A stretch of DNA of 64,000 bases from Flammulina velutipes (GCA_011800155.1 CM022372.1:2356001-2420000); one strand, 5' to 3'; shown: positions 32,803 to 43,901, numbered from the stretch's first letter. The notes: generated from the letters alone by a model not told the origin. Translations and numbers: made by a program.

Positions 32803-35588
32803 ATCCTTAGCATCCCCCTCCAAGATTTTGACAGGTCGGGAGAAGTCGTAGCCTTCCGACATCCAGGTAACCAGTTGGACGGGCCGGTCGTCGTAAGGTT
32901 TCAGTTTTTTCTGAAAGATCCTTGAGTTACTGGTAGGAAAGGGAAGCGGAACCGGACAAACCGTATATTTTGGGTCTTCTTCCACAATCTTGATCTCTAA
33001 TTCCCTCAACGCCAGGATCAGTCTATCCCAGAAGTCCGCGGATTCGCCCATGCATACTCCCCGCAAACCCTGAATGAGGCGCTGAAGCAAAGGCGAAAGC
33101 GTGTCCTGTTGGGCGGCGACGACAATCCGGCGAACTGGTCTGCGGGGAAGCTCTTCAGTTGGCGATGGAGGCAGCAGTTCGTGAGTTTTTTTGCTGCGTG
33201 GTCGAACGGCCTTCGGTTTTCGCTTGCGCTTTGTAGCTGGGTGCACGTCAAACGATACCTGCGGCTCTGGTTCCGGCTCCGGCTCCGGCTCCTGCGCCAC
33301 ATCGCGATCGGATAGATGTCCTGGTGCGGCGACGGTGTGGTGATGAGCCTGTTCGCGGGGAGGCTGCAAGTCTAGCATACGGGATGGCCAGACAGGTGGG
33401 TTTTGACCGTTAGAAGCAGGCGGAAAGTTGAAGTCCAGGAGCGGGGTTGAAGCCGGGGCCCCCTCGGAAGACATGAAAGACCCAAAAGACCCAAAATTAT
33501 CCTGGTTCGCAGAGACATTGTTAAGATGCGTGGAGGCGCTGTGAAGATTTTCTGGAGTCGGATTTTGGCCATACAAATGCACGAGCTGGTAGACCGCCGG
33601 GGGATACGAGATGGGGTGATTGAGAGACCAAGATGGAGAGGGACCAATCCTGGGGACAGTGGGATAGACCGGAGTCAACGGAAGCGTCTGGGATGAAAAT
33701 GGTGTGACGGGCTGATTAAATACCGACGGGCCGCCGTAAGAGGGACGCTGGCGGCTGTCAACAGGAAATAAAGCCTGGGAGAAGGAGCCAGGAGGGGGAC
33801 TGTGGGCCGATTGTGCTCCGAATGAGTGCTGGCTTTCGTGAAAGATATTGGCGGAGTAAAAGACGGGCGGTTCCGAACTAGTCGGTGCTGCTTGTGTGGC
33901 GAAGGGGGGGCTGTAATCATGGCTCTCCAGCAGGGATTTAAAGAGCCCACTCCTCTGGGAATCGTCGAGAGCGGAGGCGGTGAAGTCCAGGTAACCTAGG
34001 GGGATCGAGTGGTCGTAGTTGGCGTCTACCTGTACAGAGGGGGGGGAGTGGTTGGGGGATCGACAGTGGCGTAGAGCCCAGTACGTTTCTTCCAAGCTCG
34101 GCTAAGCTGCCTGCTGCCGGGTGGATGGGTTCACCGGAAACGGGCTGCCCCTGACCAGAGGATGTCCTACATCCGAAGAAGCAATACTTGTAGAGCTCGA
34201 CGGTACGGAGGCTGTTGAGCGCTGAGCATCACGAGATTGGACTTGACTCGCTTCTGTAGCATACGAGTTAAACGGCGCGTTACATTAACCGAATAGGTGA
34301 CAACTTACTGTAGCACGTCAGCGCGTACTCTCTAAAGGGTCGCTCAACGCGTGCCTCAAAATCTGGATAGGCATCCATAAACGTTTGTTCATTGGGGTTC
34401 GTGGCGCCGTGACATATCCTAAAGGTTTATTTAGTCACCAACAACTGAGACTTTGGCTGTACTTACATTTCGGTTGCCAAATGCCCCTCCCCATCCGGAC
34501 CAGCCATGATCAAAAAGCAAGTATGGCCTGTTTGGCTAACCACAGACTCGAGGAACTGATGGGCGTGGACTGGGAGTCCTACAAGATTGCTGGAAGAAAC
34601 GTTAGTTTGATGGAAGCGACTAGGGTGGAGCCAACGTACTGCTTGAGAACTTCGTTGGAGATCGGTTCCCGTGCAGACTGGGGATTTAGCTTCTTTCTCT
34701 TCTCTTCTGTCTTGGCTGCCTGCCGCGCTGCCGCGCTCGCTGCTTTCTCCGCTTCAGCGGCGTCGTTCCAGCGTTGTTGGTCGTCGGAAGGCAAGGCCTC
34801 GAAGGCTAACGCGGTGGCTGTATTGCGGACATGGACGGGGGCCGGAGGCGCTGGCTTCAGGGAGTGCGCCGCTGCCAAGGCTTCCAACTGGGCCAACGAT
34901 TCTGGGGTAGGAATGCGACCGATGTCGCAGAGTTGAGAAGTATCGATTAGAGCCTTCGTTAGGACCTGGATTAGGTTGGCTTTTTTAACAAGCATAAGGG
35001 CCCGTGGTTCGTACACGTCTCGGAAAGACGAGTAGTGATCTTTGGAAAATAGCTCTTGACTCGTATGGGAACGCTGTCTTTTCTTGGGGCCCTTTGCCGT
35101 GATCAATGTGAGACCGACTTTGCGTTTATTGTGGTTGTTGAAATACCATCAAAGACGCTATGACCACCCATCAGTTGACGGTTCCGTAAAGAGAGTGTAG
35201 ATAGCGATCATACCTTTCGAATCCGGGTGAGAGTGCTATCTTGGGGGCCAGACTTGACAATCTCCACATCAGGAATGTCATTTAGTCGAAGTGTGCTAAA
35301 GTCCTGAGAGATTGAGGGGCATTCGGCATTCCAGGGGGGTCCCATGGGTTTTTTGTTGAATTGTTCGACCAACGAACGCGGGCTCCAACGCGTGAGAAAC
35401 TCGGTATCAATCATTCGGAAGAAAAGCACGGCCCCACCCACGATAGTCTTAGCCTCTAGGTATGCTGGCTGCTTGGAGTCTAGGTATAAGCGTTGTTCGT
35501 CGGTCGACCACCGGCGGCCGTCGAGTTTCGCTGGAATAGCAATGACCGGGACCGTGGGGACATCAGCAGTCATAGGATTGGCGTCCAT
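32803..35588 (-). pseudogene. Family P copy 3, 5' part (disrupted by retrotransposon)
   Basis: Exons at 35588-35214, 35091-34640, 34589-34467 and 34418-34309, then one or more to 32803. Start MDANPMTADVPTVPVIAIP. Family landmarks: RRWSTDEQRLYLDSKQPAY, SHTSQELFSKDHYSSFRD with the HMG-like FEALPSDDQQRWNDAAEAE, and a 123-nt exon with FLIMAGPDGEGH in phase 2-2. Then follow a long Ser/Pro/Gln linker and a basic patch (KRKRKPKAVRPRSKK). The junction near 34100 is unresolved: the frame hits TAG at 34102 unless an intron is removed. After GDAKD the frame is cut by the element; its end lies at 17545-17789. Confidence 0.7.
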
Positions 35589-36187
35589 GGAGATAGACGG
35601 CCCTACTAACGGAAGGTGAGTTTCGGCAGTGAGGAGACGTGGGGAGACGTGGGGGAGGTGTGGGGAAAGACAACTTTACCTGGACGTGCAACCAGAGGCG
35701 GGGAAAAGAGAAAAGCAGGTAACAGTTTCTACGCTGGGAGACAAGGTTTTCTCATGCAAAAATTTGAACAGTGGCGGGAATGTCTTCTATTTTTAGATAC
35801 CCGTGTTCCTAAATGCACGACACCGTGTTTAGATACACCATCGTTGTGCTAAATGCATCCCCCTGAGCGGGGTCATCAACTGTAAACGCCTTGGGATTGC
35901 TCGTGTTGATAGGTTGGCCTGCTAAGTGTCTATATTTCTGCATGCACTTTCGTGCTAACACCCAGATCAGTCAGTGCTCTCAAATATATATTTTTCTGCT
36001 TTAACCACATCCTAGTTGAGTGCACGTCAATCCCAGAAACGGCGTCTCGGACTATACACATTTCCTGGTAATCGACATATTCGGGTGTTTCCGCAGATAG
36101 CCTTCCGATATTTTTCCTGCCACCTTGTACGGACGTCTCGGAATCAACCTAATACAGCTCTCTTCAGACTCTCTCAAACCGACCACC
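35589..36187. other. Intergenic, divergent promoters
   Basis: Spacer between family P copy 3 and copy 4. It has a purine-rich run near 35630 (gaggagacgtggggagacgt). No RNA or coding signal that I can support. Confidence 0.45.
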
Positions 36188-36835
36188 ATGTCCCGATTGT
36201 GAGGACGCTTTCTCCCGCCCAACCTGTCTCTAACTCACTCCGTATTGTCAGCTACCCTTTCAGTGGGCAACGTCTCGCATTCTTGAGGGAGCGATGGTAT
36301 GTATACCTAAAGCTATGGGCTAAAAACGACATCGAGATGACCAACATGCTGGCGGTTTATAGTTCGTGATATACGTTGCTGGTCTACTCAATTACTAACA
36401 CAATGCTCAGTCAGCGCTACATTCGTGGCAAAATTCCACTGGTGGATACCGTTGGATGAGGACCTCGATCCTAATGCAGTTTACGACGAGACTTCCTTGC
36501 CTGCGACCACCCTTTCTCGCAAGAGGGACATGCAACGGGACATTGTGGAGGTGAGTTGGGTCATTTTCCGTCTTCATCACATTACCAAACGTGATATTTA
36601 GAAAGTGCTGGGATGGTTGGCTTTTATGGTTGCTCGACACAACGTGGAACATAAAATTTTGTTGTTCGAAGCTCAGTTCGGTGTTATGTTCTGCGCCGTT
36701 GATCACGCTCAGCCTTGCCGCATTGCAGGCACCCGCCAAGTAGTCGAGTTTGCCAACGCCATGTCACCTCCCCAGGCCCACACAGTACGCCCCTTGCCGG
36801 AGGATTTCAGAGTTGAGATGGAACGTTGGCTTTAG
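36188..36835 (+). CDS. Family P protein, copy 4 (N-terminal region only)
   Basis: Start MSRFYPFSGQRLAFLRERW after a 50-nt intron in codon 4. A further intron near 36363-36411 (gttcgt donor, gctcag acceptor) leads into SATFVAKFHWWIPLDED. An intron at 36552-36601 joins DIVE to KVLGWLAFMVARHN. The stretch FHWWIPLDEDLDPNAVYDE matches YPWWLGMNEEPNPSVVYSE of copy 1 in spacing and key residues. The protein stops at EDFRVEMERWL, before the AGP exon and C-terminal domain found in copies 1-3. It is either a naturally short member or a truncated copy. Confidence 0.5.
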
Positions 36836-37327
36836 TGGGCTGTCCGTATTAGACTTGGCCTAAAATGTAGTTTTTGGTGGGCAATTGAGAGACACTGTCG
36901 TTCTACGGTAAATAGACGCTGCGGGAGCGGCTGTTTGGAGTGAAAGAAAGAGTAAATGCCGGGATAGATGACCTGTTAGCAATAAATATACATCTAGTGT
37001 GGTTATACGCAGATATATCTTCTGTCATTATAACCACGCTCTAACTGTACGTTACCCTCCTGTTAGCAACGACGAATATACATCTGGTGTGGTTATGCTC
37101 GTATACGTATTCTGCCGTTTTAACCATGCTCTAACTGTACACTTCCCTCACGGAGTTCAATCAATTCCCGCGTCCGTAGTGCATTCCACTCCTTGCCCAG
37201 TTAAAGGCCTTGAGGCTTTCCACGTCCCCTCCCCACCTATCCCCCGTCGAATCCTCATACGCGGTAAGTCTCCCTTTTTTTTATAGATTCGAGAGACAGT
37301 CTGAAAGGTGATATTTGTCCAGCAAGC
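36836..37327. other. Intergenic with tandem duplication
   Basis: Contains the two-copy repeat at 36972-37149 and no gene that I can support. The last 100 bp are probably the promoter of the gene at 37328. Confidence 0.45.
36972..37149. repeat. Two-copy tandem repeat, about 88 bp per unit
   Basis: Unit 1 (36972-37058) and unit 2 (37059-37149) both run from cctgttagca through atatacatct, tgtggttat and ctctaactgtac to ccctc, with scattered differences. Confidence 0.8.
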
Positions 37328-37713
37328 ATGGATCTCCGTGACGATTTCGTGTTGGTGACACCCGGACGCTACTCTGCCCAAACGACAAGAATCTTATCCT
37401 TGGAGCGGAGGTCGGACAGGTTGATGAAGAAAAAATTGCGTTTCATGGCGTTTATTCGGGAGCGCTGTCGTCGGATGTCGGGTGGAATACCGGACACGGA
37501 AATCGCAACAGTTGTGGTGAGACACAGTGAGTAGAAGAAAGACGAACACACTACGTGCTGCTAACTGGAACTCTAGAATGCGATGTTTGCAACGTCCAAG
37601 TAGACGCTCTCCGAGAACGGTGGCGTGCAGCAGTGGAAGCCAGAGAAAGGGCGCTGGATGACGCCCGAGCCGTAAAAAGATGGAAAGATCGAATTTTGTT
37701 TTCACAGGCATAA
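37328..37713 (+). CDS. Small charged protein with CxxC
   Basis: Two exons (37328-37526, 37577-37713) give 111 aa: MDLRDDFVLVTPGRYSAQ, a basic helix, then KCDVCNVQVDALRERW and a coiled-coil end. No known domain. The same frame continues open beyond the TAA at 37711-37713 for another 95 codons if the intron at 37902-37970 is removed (ends EIGNMWRET at 38067). The downstream part again has a C-N-L-R-E-R phrase like the upstream CNVQVDALRER. The gene may once have been longer and now carries a nonsense codon. Confidence 0.45.
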
Positions 37714-38556
37714 CGTAGTGTTATTTGTAACCTTCGGGAACGCAGTAACGCAGTCGTTATTGTCGATTTGAGTGTTCGCATCATCTGCAGTCTCCGAGAC
37801 TGCTACAACGACGATGCAGACATAAGCCAGGATGTCGATAAAAAAGAAGCCATTTTGATGGAGGCACAGAACATATCTAGATTGATAGAGCGCAACACAC
37901 AGTAACCCCGAGTGTCCCGGAGCGTTGTCGACGAGAGACTTAGCGAATGACCGAGAAGCGCCAAGGACAGTTCAGTCAACATCATCGATTCCTCATCAAT
38001 TGATTCCATCGAGGATCAGGCGATCGAGATCCAGCTGGAAATCGGGAACATGTGGAGAGAGACCTAAAGAGGCAAGGAGGCGGCAGAGCGGGAAGTTCCC
38101 ACAACCCCAGGTACAGCACAGCTAACCCTTGTAAAGACCCATTACCCAGCTGTGCTTATTGGAACAAAAAATACATTTCCGACTGCGTCCTTATAACCAA
38201 ACAAAGTGTATTGCCCCTACCTTAGGTGGTGCTTATTTCTAACTTAGAACACTCTCCACAACCGGGGAGCAGTAAAAATTGGAGCTGTATGATGACTTTT
38301 CCAGCTTGTCCTTGTTTCTGAACGACAGGCAGATTGGTACGTCTGTTCTCTCGTTAGCTTCTTCATCATTTTTATGAAAGACCATTCCAATGCTTTACGG
38401 CGTACGGGGCATGGTTCTCTCGGTTTAACGTACAGTCGAACCAGAGAAGAACATGTATAAAAGCCTGGCAATAGTGAGAAGGAAGAGCATTCGAACACCC
38501 ATCTTCGACTCTAGCCATCTTTCACACTACCCCACCAGCCCTCATACATAATCACT
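37714..38556 (+). other. In-frame continuation then hydrophobin upstream region
   Basis: 37714-37901 and 37971-38067 are open in the frame of the preceding gene (see that entry). 38068-38455 shows no gene. The final 100 bp belong to the hydrophobin promoter. Confidence 0.4.
38456..38462 (+). promoter_or_regulatory. TATA box of hydrophobin 1
   Basis: tataaaa, 101 bp upstream of the ATG. The second hydrophobin has the same motif at exactly the same distance. Confidence 0.7.
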
Positions 38557-39070
38557 ATGGTTTCTTTCCGCGCATTCACCGTCGCTGCGTCCCTGTTCGC
38601 CACTCTTGCGGCCGCCACACCTTTGGACACTGCCCTCCCCCGGGCTGCTGACCAGTGCAACGTCAGTAACCAACAGTGCTGCAATAGTGTTCAACAGGTG
38701 ATTATTTTCCTCCGCTATTCACACGATCTTTGTGACACTCGAAATTGCTATGTAGGCTTCGTCCGGGCCCGCTGCTGTCATCTTAGGTCTCCTTGGTGTC
38801 GTTCTTCAGGATGTGAATGTCCTTGTGTACGTCAATATCATTGATTATTTCACTTCTCGTTTACTGATCTGTACGTGTTTTTCTAGTGGCCTCGACTGCT
38901 CTCCCATCACCGTCATCGGTGGCGGAAACGGCGGCTGCAACGCGAGCCCCGTTTGCTGCGAGAACAACAGCTTCGTGAGTCTATTGACATACATGTCCCA
39001 CTGCAAAAAATGCTTACGATATGTGCAGGGGTCTCTCATCTCCATCGGCTGTGTCCCGATCAGCATTTGA
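38557..39070 (+). CDS. Class I hydrophobin 1
   Basis: Four exons (38557-38697, 38756-38826, 38887-38974, 39029-39070) sum to 113 aa. A signal peptide [20 protein letters not shown] precedes the mature part. The eight cysteines show the hydrophobin pattern: QCN, QCCN, LDCS, GGCN, VCCE and IGCV, with the doublets at positions 2-3 and 6-7. Long spacing between C3 and C4 and the polar GGGNGGCN loop fit class I of basidiomycetes. Such proteins are secreted and self-assemble at air-water interfaces to coat hyphae and fruiting structures. A paralog with the same 3' exon lengths lies at 43241. Confidence 0.95.
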
Positions 39071-40342
39071 GGACTGAGGAGTGTGGCGCAGTGAATAGAC
39101 CTATTGATGCACGGTCCGCTGTTTGTGGTTTTTCCTTCGTTATTATTCATCAAAAACCGTATAAAGCTACATACAATGTCTAACCTTTGGACTCACAATT
39201 AAAGCACTTCTTGTACGACGAGGGAAATGGCTAACAGTTCCTACAATTTCGTGTATGGTTGATCGTTGAGTGTTAGTTCCATCAGGAAAATTGAGGAACA
39301 TGCTACACCTGCAGAGTCCAAGGCTGACGCGCCTATGTTTCTGGTAAGTGATACAAAACGAGAATATGTGGAAAACAGGCACGTTTCGCGTTGAGTAATG
39401 CGCACGACTCCGACGAAGAGAGTCCTGACAAGGGTATCCAACGCAAACAGGTCGAGTCAGGTCGAAGGGTATATCGGAAACGCAATGGGGGGCCAGCTCG
39501 AGATGAAGACCGCTAGAATATGTGGAATTTGAAGCTTATTGATTGTCGCCGACAGATGGTGAATCAGTGTCGTCAGATCTACACTGTTCTACCATAATCT
39601 GCGTTATTGCTTGTGATAAGATGTAGCCTAGCAAACGTTAGCGATTACACTTCCGTCGGGAGAACACTGCCAAATTGAAATGATGACCGATGAAATAGTA
39701 CTTACCAAGGCCGCTGATTTCCTGGCTATGCTTAACAACAATGACCGACGGCACGACGGATCTACATACCTGTGCTGTACCGGGGGCATATGACTCCAAG
39801 TTCGTACTTATCGTATGACCCATGGTCAAGAGTAGACCGCCACGTAGCCATCCTTGCATCGGAAGATTCTTGACGTCATCATACCAGTGGAAGGAAAGTT
39901 AGACGTTGGGAGGTGCATAATCGTACGGAAACGGTACGCAGTATCTGAGGTAGTACAGTGAGAGAAATATGCGACAATGAAGAGGTAAACACCAAAGCGG
40001 AGTGCCGCAAATGACGGTATGACGGTAAGACATCTTGACTCCGACCATCACTTTCGGACGCGTTCAAACAGAACATAGGAAATACGCTGGATTTAAGTAT
40101 AACTGCTGTTGTCCAAAGCAAAGGTGTACAATGCAATGCATATATGCCGTGAAGCCTGTCGCATCTAGTCACATCCTGCGGTCTTGCCTTGCAGCATTGG
40201 CTCATGTGCCATACCTCGTCGCTTTGTCATCATTTCAAGTGCAACAACACGCTGGCTGATTCGGATTTCACGTAGGTTGCGTAGCCCCGTTGATTCTATG
40301 GCAGCCGCATACATACTTGTGACTTGACGATTTCGGACTGGA
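39071..40342. other. Intergenic; possible minus-strand relics
   Basis: Between hydrophobin 1 and a small minus-strand gene. On the minus strand 39640-40200 shows coding-like pieces bordered by gtatgt/gtaagt and cag/tag signals (for example MQGWLRGGLLLTMGHT and MSYRHTVICGTPLWCLP), but I could not join them into one frame. Probably a decayed gene of unknown kind. Confidence 0.35.
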
Positions 40343-40692
40343 CTAGGGTACCAAACCTGTGTAGATCCACACTAGGTATCTGCCGAGATCGGTTCGCATG
40401 GTAATCCAAAACACAGGTTCGTCGCGAAACTCTTCCTTCCACGTTGAGGAAGGGTATCCGGGCATTATTGAACCAATGGTGAGCTCTGATCCCCTTTCAT
40501 TGATGGAGAGACACTCAAGAGTTGCCCCAGTCACCTTATCCTCAAAGTCAACCATTACAACCACACCTATCAAAGGGAAAGCAAGGCGTTTGGTGCATTC
40601 CAGTCAAACACAGCACTTGCCACTCTTATTTGTCCCTGAGGCATAGCATGATATCTGCAACGCTCTCTGTGTAGTCGCAACAACTTCTCCAT
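40343..40692 (-). CDS. Small hypothetical protein
   Basis: Two exons (40692-40617, 40566-40343) join to 99 aa: MEKLLRLHRERCRYHAMPQG, then VVVMVDFEDKVTGATLECLS and WITMRTDLGRYLVWIYT. No domain recognised. The 50-nt intron has a gtgctg donor and gatag acceptor, so the model is tentative. It is divergent from the secreted protein gene at 40789. Confidence 0.35.
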
Positions 40693-40713
40693 GGTTATGC
40701 ACTGTCTAATTTC

Positions 40714-40720
40714 TATAAAT
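40714..40720 (+). promoter_or_regulatory. TATA box of the gene at 40789
   Basis: tataaat, 75 bp upstream of the ATG. Confidence 0.55.
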
Positions 40721-40788
40721 ATGCGGGGGCATCCTTCTAGTCCGTCTCAAGCCTCAAGCTGGTCTTTTGTCTTCTTCATACACTGTCA

Positions 40789-41842
40789 ATGTTTTCCTCA
40801 GCACGATTCAACACATTTACCGCACTGGGGGCCCTTGTCACTGCTCTCTTCATTGATGGAGCCGTTCTCAGTAACGCACAGTGTGTTTGCCTTAAGGTAA
40901 TCCTTCGAAACATTACTCACAAACATTGAACAGCCCAATGAGCCCAGAGGGCCCGTCAAATGTAGTGGCTGGACAAAGCTCAATAAAGCTTGACGAACAG
41001 ATGTATGACATCGAACCTACCAAATATTGCAGGAGAGACGCTGGTTTCGACACTCGCAAAATTATTGGAGGCTTCGAGGGCAAGCCTGCCGTCGTGAAAC
41101 AGCCCAGGCCCACTGACGGGTTGACTGACGAGCTGATATTGAAGGAAATTGACTTTCTCAATCGAGTAAGTGCGTTGAGATGTATTGAGATTGTCATTGA
41201 CGAGACGAGTTTTTCAGTGCCGCTTGCTCTTACTTGAGAACGAGAAAGGCGAGGAGAATGACGACGACGGCAGCTATCCTATTGTCTCGAGGGATGTCCG
41301 GGAAGGGTATCCCGAGGAGGATTCACCACCGATGAAATATTTCCATGAATGGTATCTTGCCGACCCCACAATGGATGCACAAGATGCCTTGGAAAGGTTC
41401 TGGGAAAGTCAAAAGAAGGCGCTGAAGGAGATAGCTCAAGAGTTGAACCTATCGTTAGTATCTTCCTCTCCTTACGCATGATGTGGCTAACTATTTACAT
41501 AGACACTTTAATATCGGTCTCGTGAGCGCATTCACGACTAAAGATTTCAGCACCGTTGTCCCCAACAGTTGGGTGGCCAACCGCCCAGGATTCCCTGGTG
41601 TAAAGGATGCTGACGGTGTTAGTGATTTTGACGGATCCGATTCAGAGTCCGATGAAAGTGACGAAGGCTACAGAAGTGAAGCGAGCAGCTCTGAGAATGA
41701 AATCATGGGTGCCAACGACGCTATTCAGAACTACTATAGTTTCCTAGACAATCTGGAGGGGGGAACTGGACTACCGCCTGCACTTCGTGTGGGAACACTA
41801 AGGCAGCTGCTCGCTACGATTGGGAAAGAGCTACATAGCTAG
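40789..41842 (+). CDS. Secreted protein, kinase-like N-lobe (degenerate)
   Basis: Four exons (40789-40880, 40934-41165, 41218-41453, 41503-41842) sum exactly to 299 aa. Residues 1-30 are a signal peptide with a hydrophobic core (ALGALVTALFIDGAVLSNA). A segment like a protein-kinase N-lobe follows: IGGFEGKPAVVKQPRPTDG, where the Lys of VVKQP sits like the ATP-binding Lys, and ELILKEIDFLNR resembles helix C. Further on, LSHFNIGLV could correspond to a very reduced catalytic loop. The C-terminus is acidic (DFDGSDSESDESDEG). The kinase reading is my inference from pattern; activity is unlikely. Basidiomycetes have secreted proteins of this type with unknown role. Confidence 0.55.
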
Positions 41843-43139
41843 GAATTGTGGTGTTGATGCTCATCAAGTGTAAATTGCTGTAATGTCCAATACTCAGTTT
41901 ACTGTTTATTGAATATTCGTTCCGATCCTTGGGGAAATACTGGGAAACATGTATGGTCCGATTCTTGTGCCTTCACAGACTTATTTATTTGTGATCCCCG
42001 CCTAGATGGTAGTCTCGGGTAATACGACACTCAAGTGAGCATCCCATCTGAGCCATGGCCGAGAAGTATACAACTTGGCAAAGTCAGCCACTGAGTTAGA
42101 ACGCCTCTGTCTCTGCTGACAATCTGACCGATCATTTCCTGACAAGCGGAATTGACCTTCTATTGAATGTCGTAAGAAAATCTTCCGGTAGACTCTAGAG
42201 TGTGTAGTACAACAGTAATTCTATCAAGCCCGAAGCCTGATTATACTATTTGATTCAATTCGAAGTCTTTCCTTAGAATCACTGATACCAAAGCATAGAA
42301 GAACAGCTACCTAAACATCAACACAGGCCGAGGCTGTACGTGATACAGTGAAACGGTGTGGTTTCTGCTAGCATAAATTACCCTTTTACAGTATGTGACA
42401 TCCGACTTTCGGCCACGCAGAGGTCTGCAAACCCAATCAATGGATTTGTGCAAGTCCACAATCACGGGTCACGGGCGTTCCCAGAACGGGCGTTGAGTGC
42501 TGAATATGGCAATTCTTAGTAGTTCGGATAATGTTCGTGACCCATATTGCCTCGGGTTTGACCCATGTTCATTCCACCATTGTTGGCGCACGTCAAATAC
42601 GCGATTCAACAATACCGGCAGTTACTGCCCATAATTAATTTCCCACGCCCAGCACCCCAAGAGCACTTTCTTTGACATCTTCCTTCCAGAGATTCATCTG
42701 CTCATGTTCAATTACAAGAAGCTTCTTTTTCTTCGAATGTACGATCGGGTCTGAGCGAGCTTTTTCGCCCTCTTACACCTGCTAGTAAGGCTCGAAAATC
42801 TGGCTTCTTCCTTGTTTCCCGGAAACAAGTCTGTTATCGGCATTTCGGTTCACTTGAAGACTCGTCTCCTTTCCTGTTTGTGGATACATTGTGATCTGTC
42901 TATCACAAAGAACATAGAGTTGACAACTCCGCTCGCGGACTTCTCTCTCGCCAAACGAATGGGCGTGTGAACTCGGAGGCTGATCATCGGGCGTGATGTT
43001 GATCCCACGCACTGATATTGACAGTGAGAATGTATGGATCTTTTCTTGTCGCGGAATATATGGTGCGTTTACGAGAGTGCCTCCCCGTTTGTAGGCCATC
43101 GTTCATGGCCTCATCAAAACATGGTAGGGGCGCTGGGTT
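41843..43139. other. Intergenic, no gene seen
   Basis: About 1.3 kb between the secreted protein gene and hydrophobin 2. Open frames here lack splice support and known motifs. The last few hundred bases are probably hydrophobin regulatory DNA. Confidence 0.45.
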
Positions 43140-43146
43140 TATAAAA
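43140..43146 (+). promoter_or_regulatory. TATA box of hydrophobin 2
   Basis: tataaaa, 101 bp upstream of the ATG, the same spacing as in hydrophobin 1. The following cattcgaacacccan(t)ttcgactctag leader is also shared by both genes. Confidence 0.7.
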
Positions 43147-43240
43147 ACCTAGGCAATCGAAACAGAGAAGGCATTCGAACACCCAGTTTCGACTCTAGCT
43201 CTCCTTTACGCTCGTACTCATTCTCTCTAAAATTACCAAC

Positions 43241-43901
43241 ATGTTTGCTCGTCGTGCCATTTCCATCTTCGCCTTCTTTCTCGTTATCCTTAGCGTCTTT
43301 GCGGCCGCCACACCCTTGGACGCTCGCACCGATCCGTACGTGTCAGCGCCCTCTTAATCGCTGCACAGCCTAACTCATTCCTACCTCTAGGACCGTCACC
43401 GTCACCGTTACTGCTGTACTTATATGTTCACTGGTTTCGTGTGGCTGAAACTCATTTTGACCGTAGCCTGGTTCCACCGCCACGATTCCCGCCGGCCAGT
43501 GCAATGTTAGCAACCAGCAGTGCTGCAACAGCGTCCAGTCGGTCAGTACTCTGATGTCGTGGTTCCGCTCCGGTGCTGATTGCAATTTTTCGTAGGCCAG
43601 CTCCACCCCCGTTAGCGTCATCTTGGGTCTTCTTGGAATCGTCCTCCAGGATTTGAACGTCCTTGTGTATGTTAAGCGCGTTTCACCTTTCTCTGAAACT
43701 CATGTATCTTTCTTTAGCGGTCTCACATGCTCCCCCATCACAGTCATCGGTGGCGGGAACGGCGGCTGCAACGCGAACCCCGTCTGCTGCCAGAACAACA
43801 GCTTCGTGCGTAGTTCTTTCTTTACGTGGCACTCCCTCACTAATGTTCGATTTTGTCAGGGCTCGCTCATTTCTATTGGTTGCATCCCGATCAGCCTTTG
43901 A
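43241..43901 (+). CDS. Class I hydrophobin 2
   Basis: Six exons (43241-43335, 43391-43415, 43467-43541, 43596-43666, 43718-43805, 43860-43901) sum to 131 aa. Signal peptide [21 protein letters not shown], then eight cysteines in the same pattern as hydrophobin 1 (QCN, QCCN, LTCS, GGCN, VCCQ, IGCI). The last three exons have the same lengths as in hydrophobin 1 (71, 88 and 42 nt). The extra two small exons insert a Thr/Val-rich spacer ([14 protein letters not shown]) before the first cysteine. Likely a tandem-type paralog with a longer N-terminal spacer. Confidence 0.93.

Larger units (their letters stand above)
17785..32807 (-). mobile_element. Ty3/gypsy LTR retrotransposon, structurally complete, about 15 kb
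   Basis: The element proper is 17790-32802, flanked by a 5-bp duplication atcct (17785-17789 and 32803-32807). In the minus direction the order is 5' LTR, primer binding site, gag-protease frame, RT-RNaseH-integrase frame, a roughly 7-kb non-coding or antisense region, polypurine tract and 3' LTR. The two 790-bp LTRs differ at only two positions that I found, which points to a recent insertion. Gag and pol frames are uninterrupted, so it may be autonomous. The extra length, compared with the usual 5-8 kb, comes from two plus-strand genes and a nested foldback element between pol and the 3' LTR. Confidence 0.9.
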
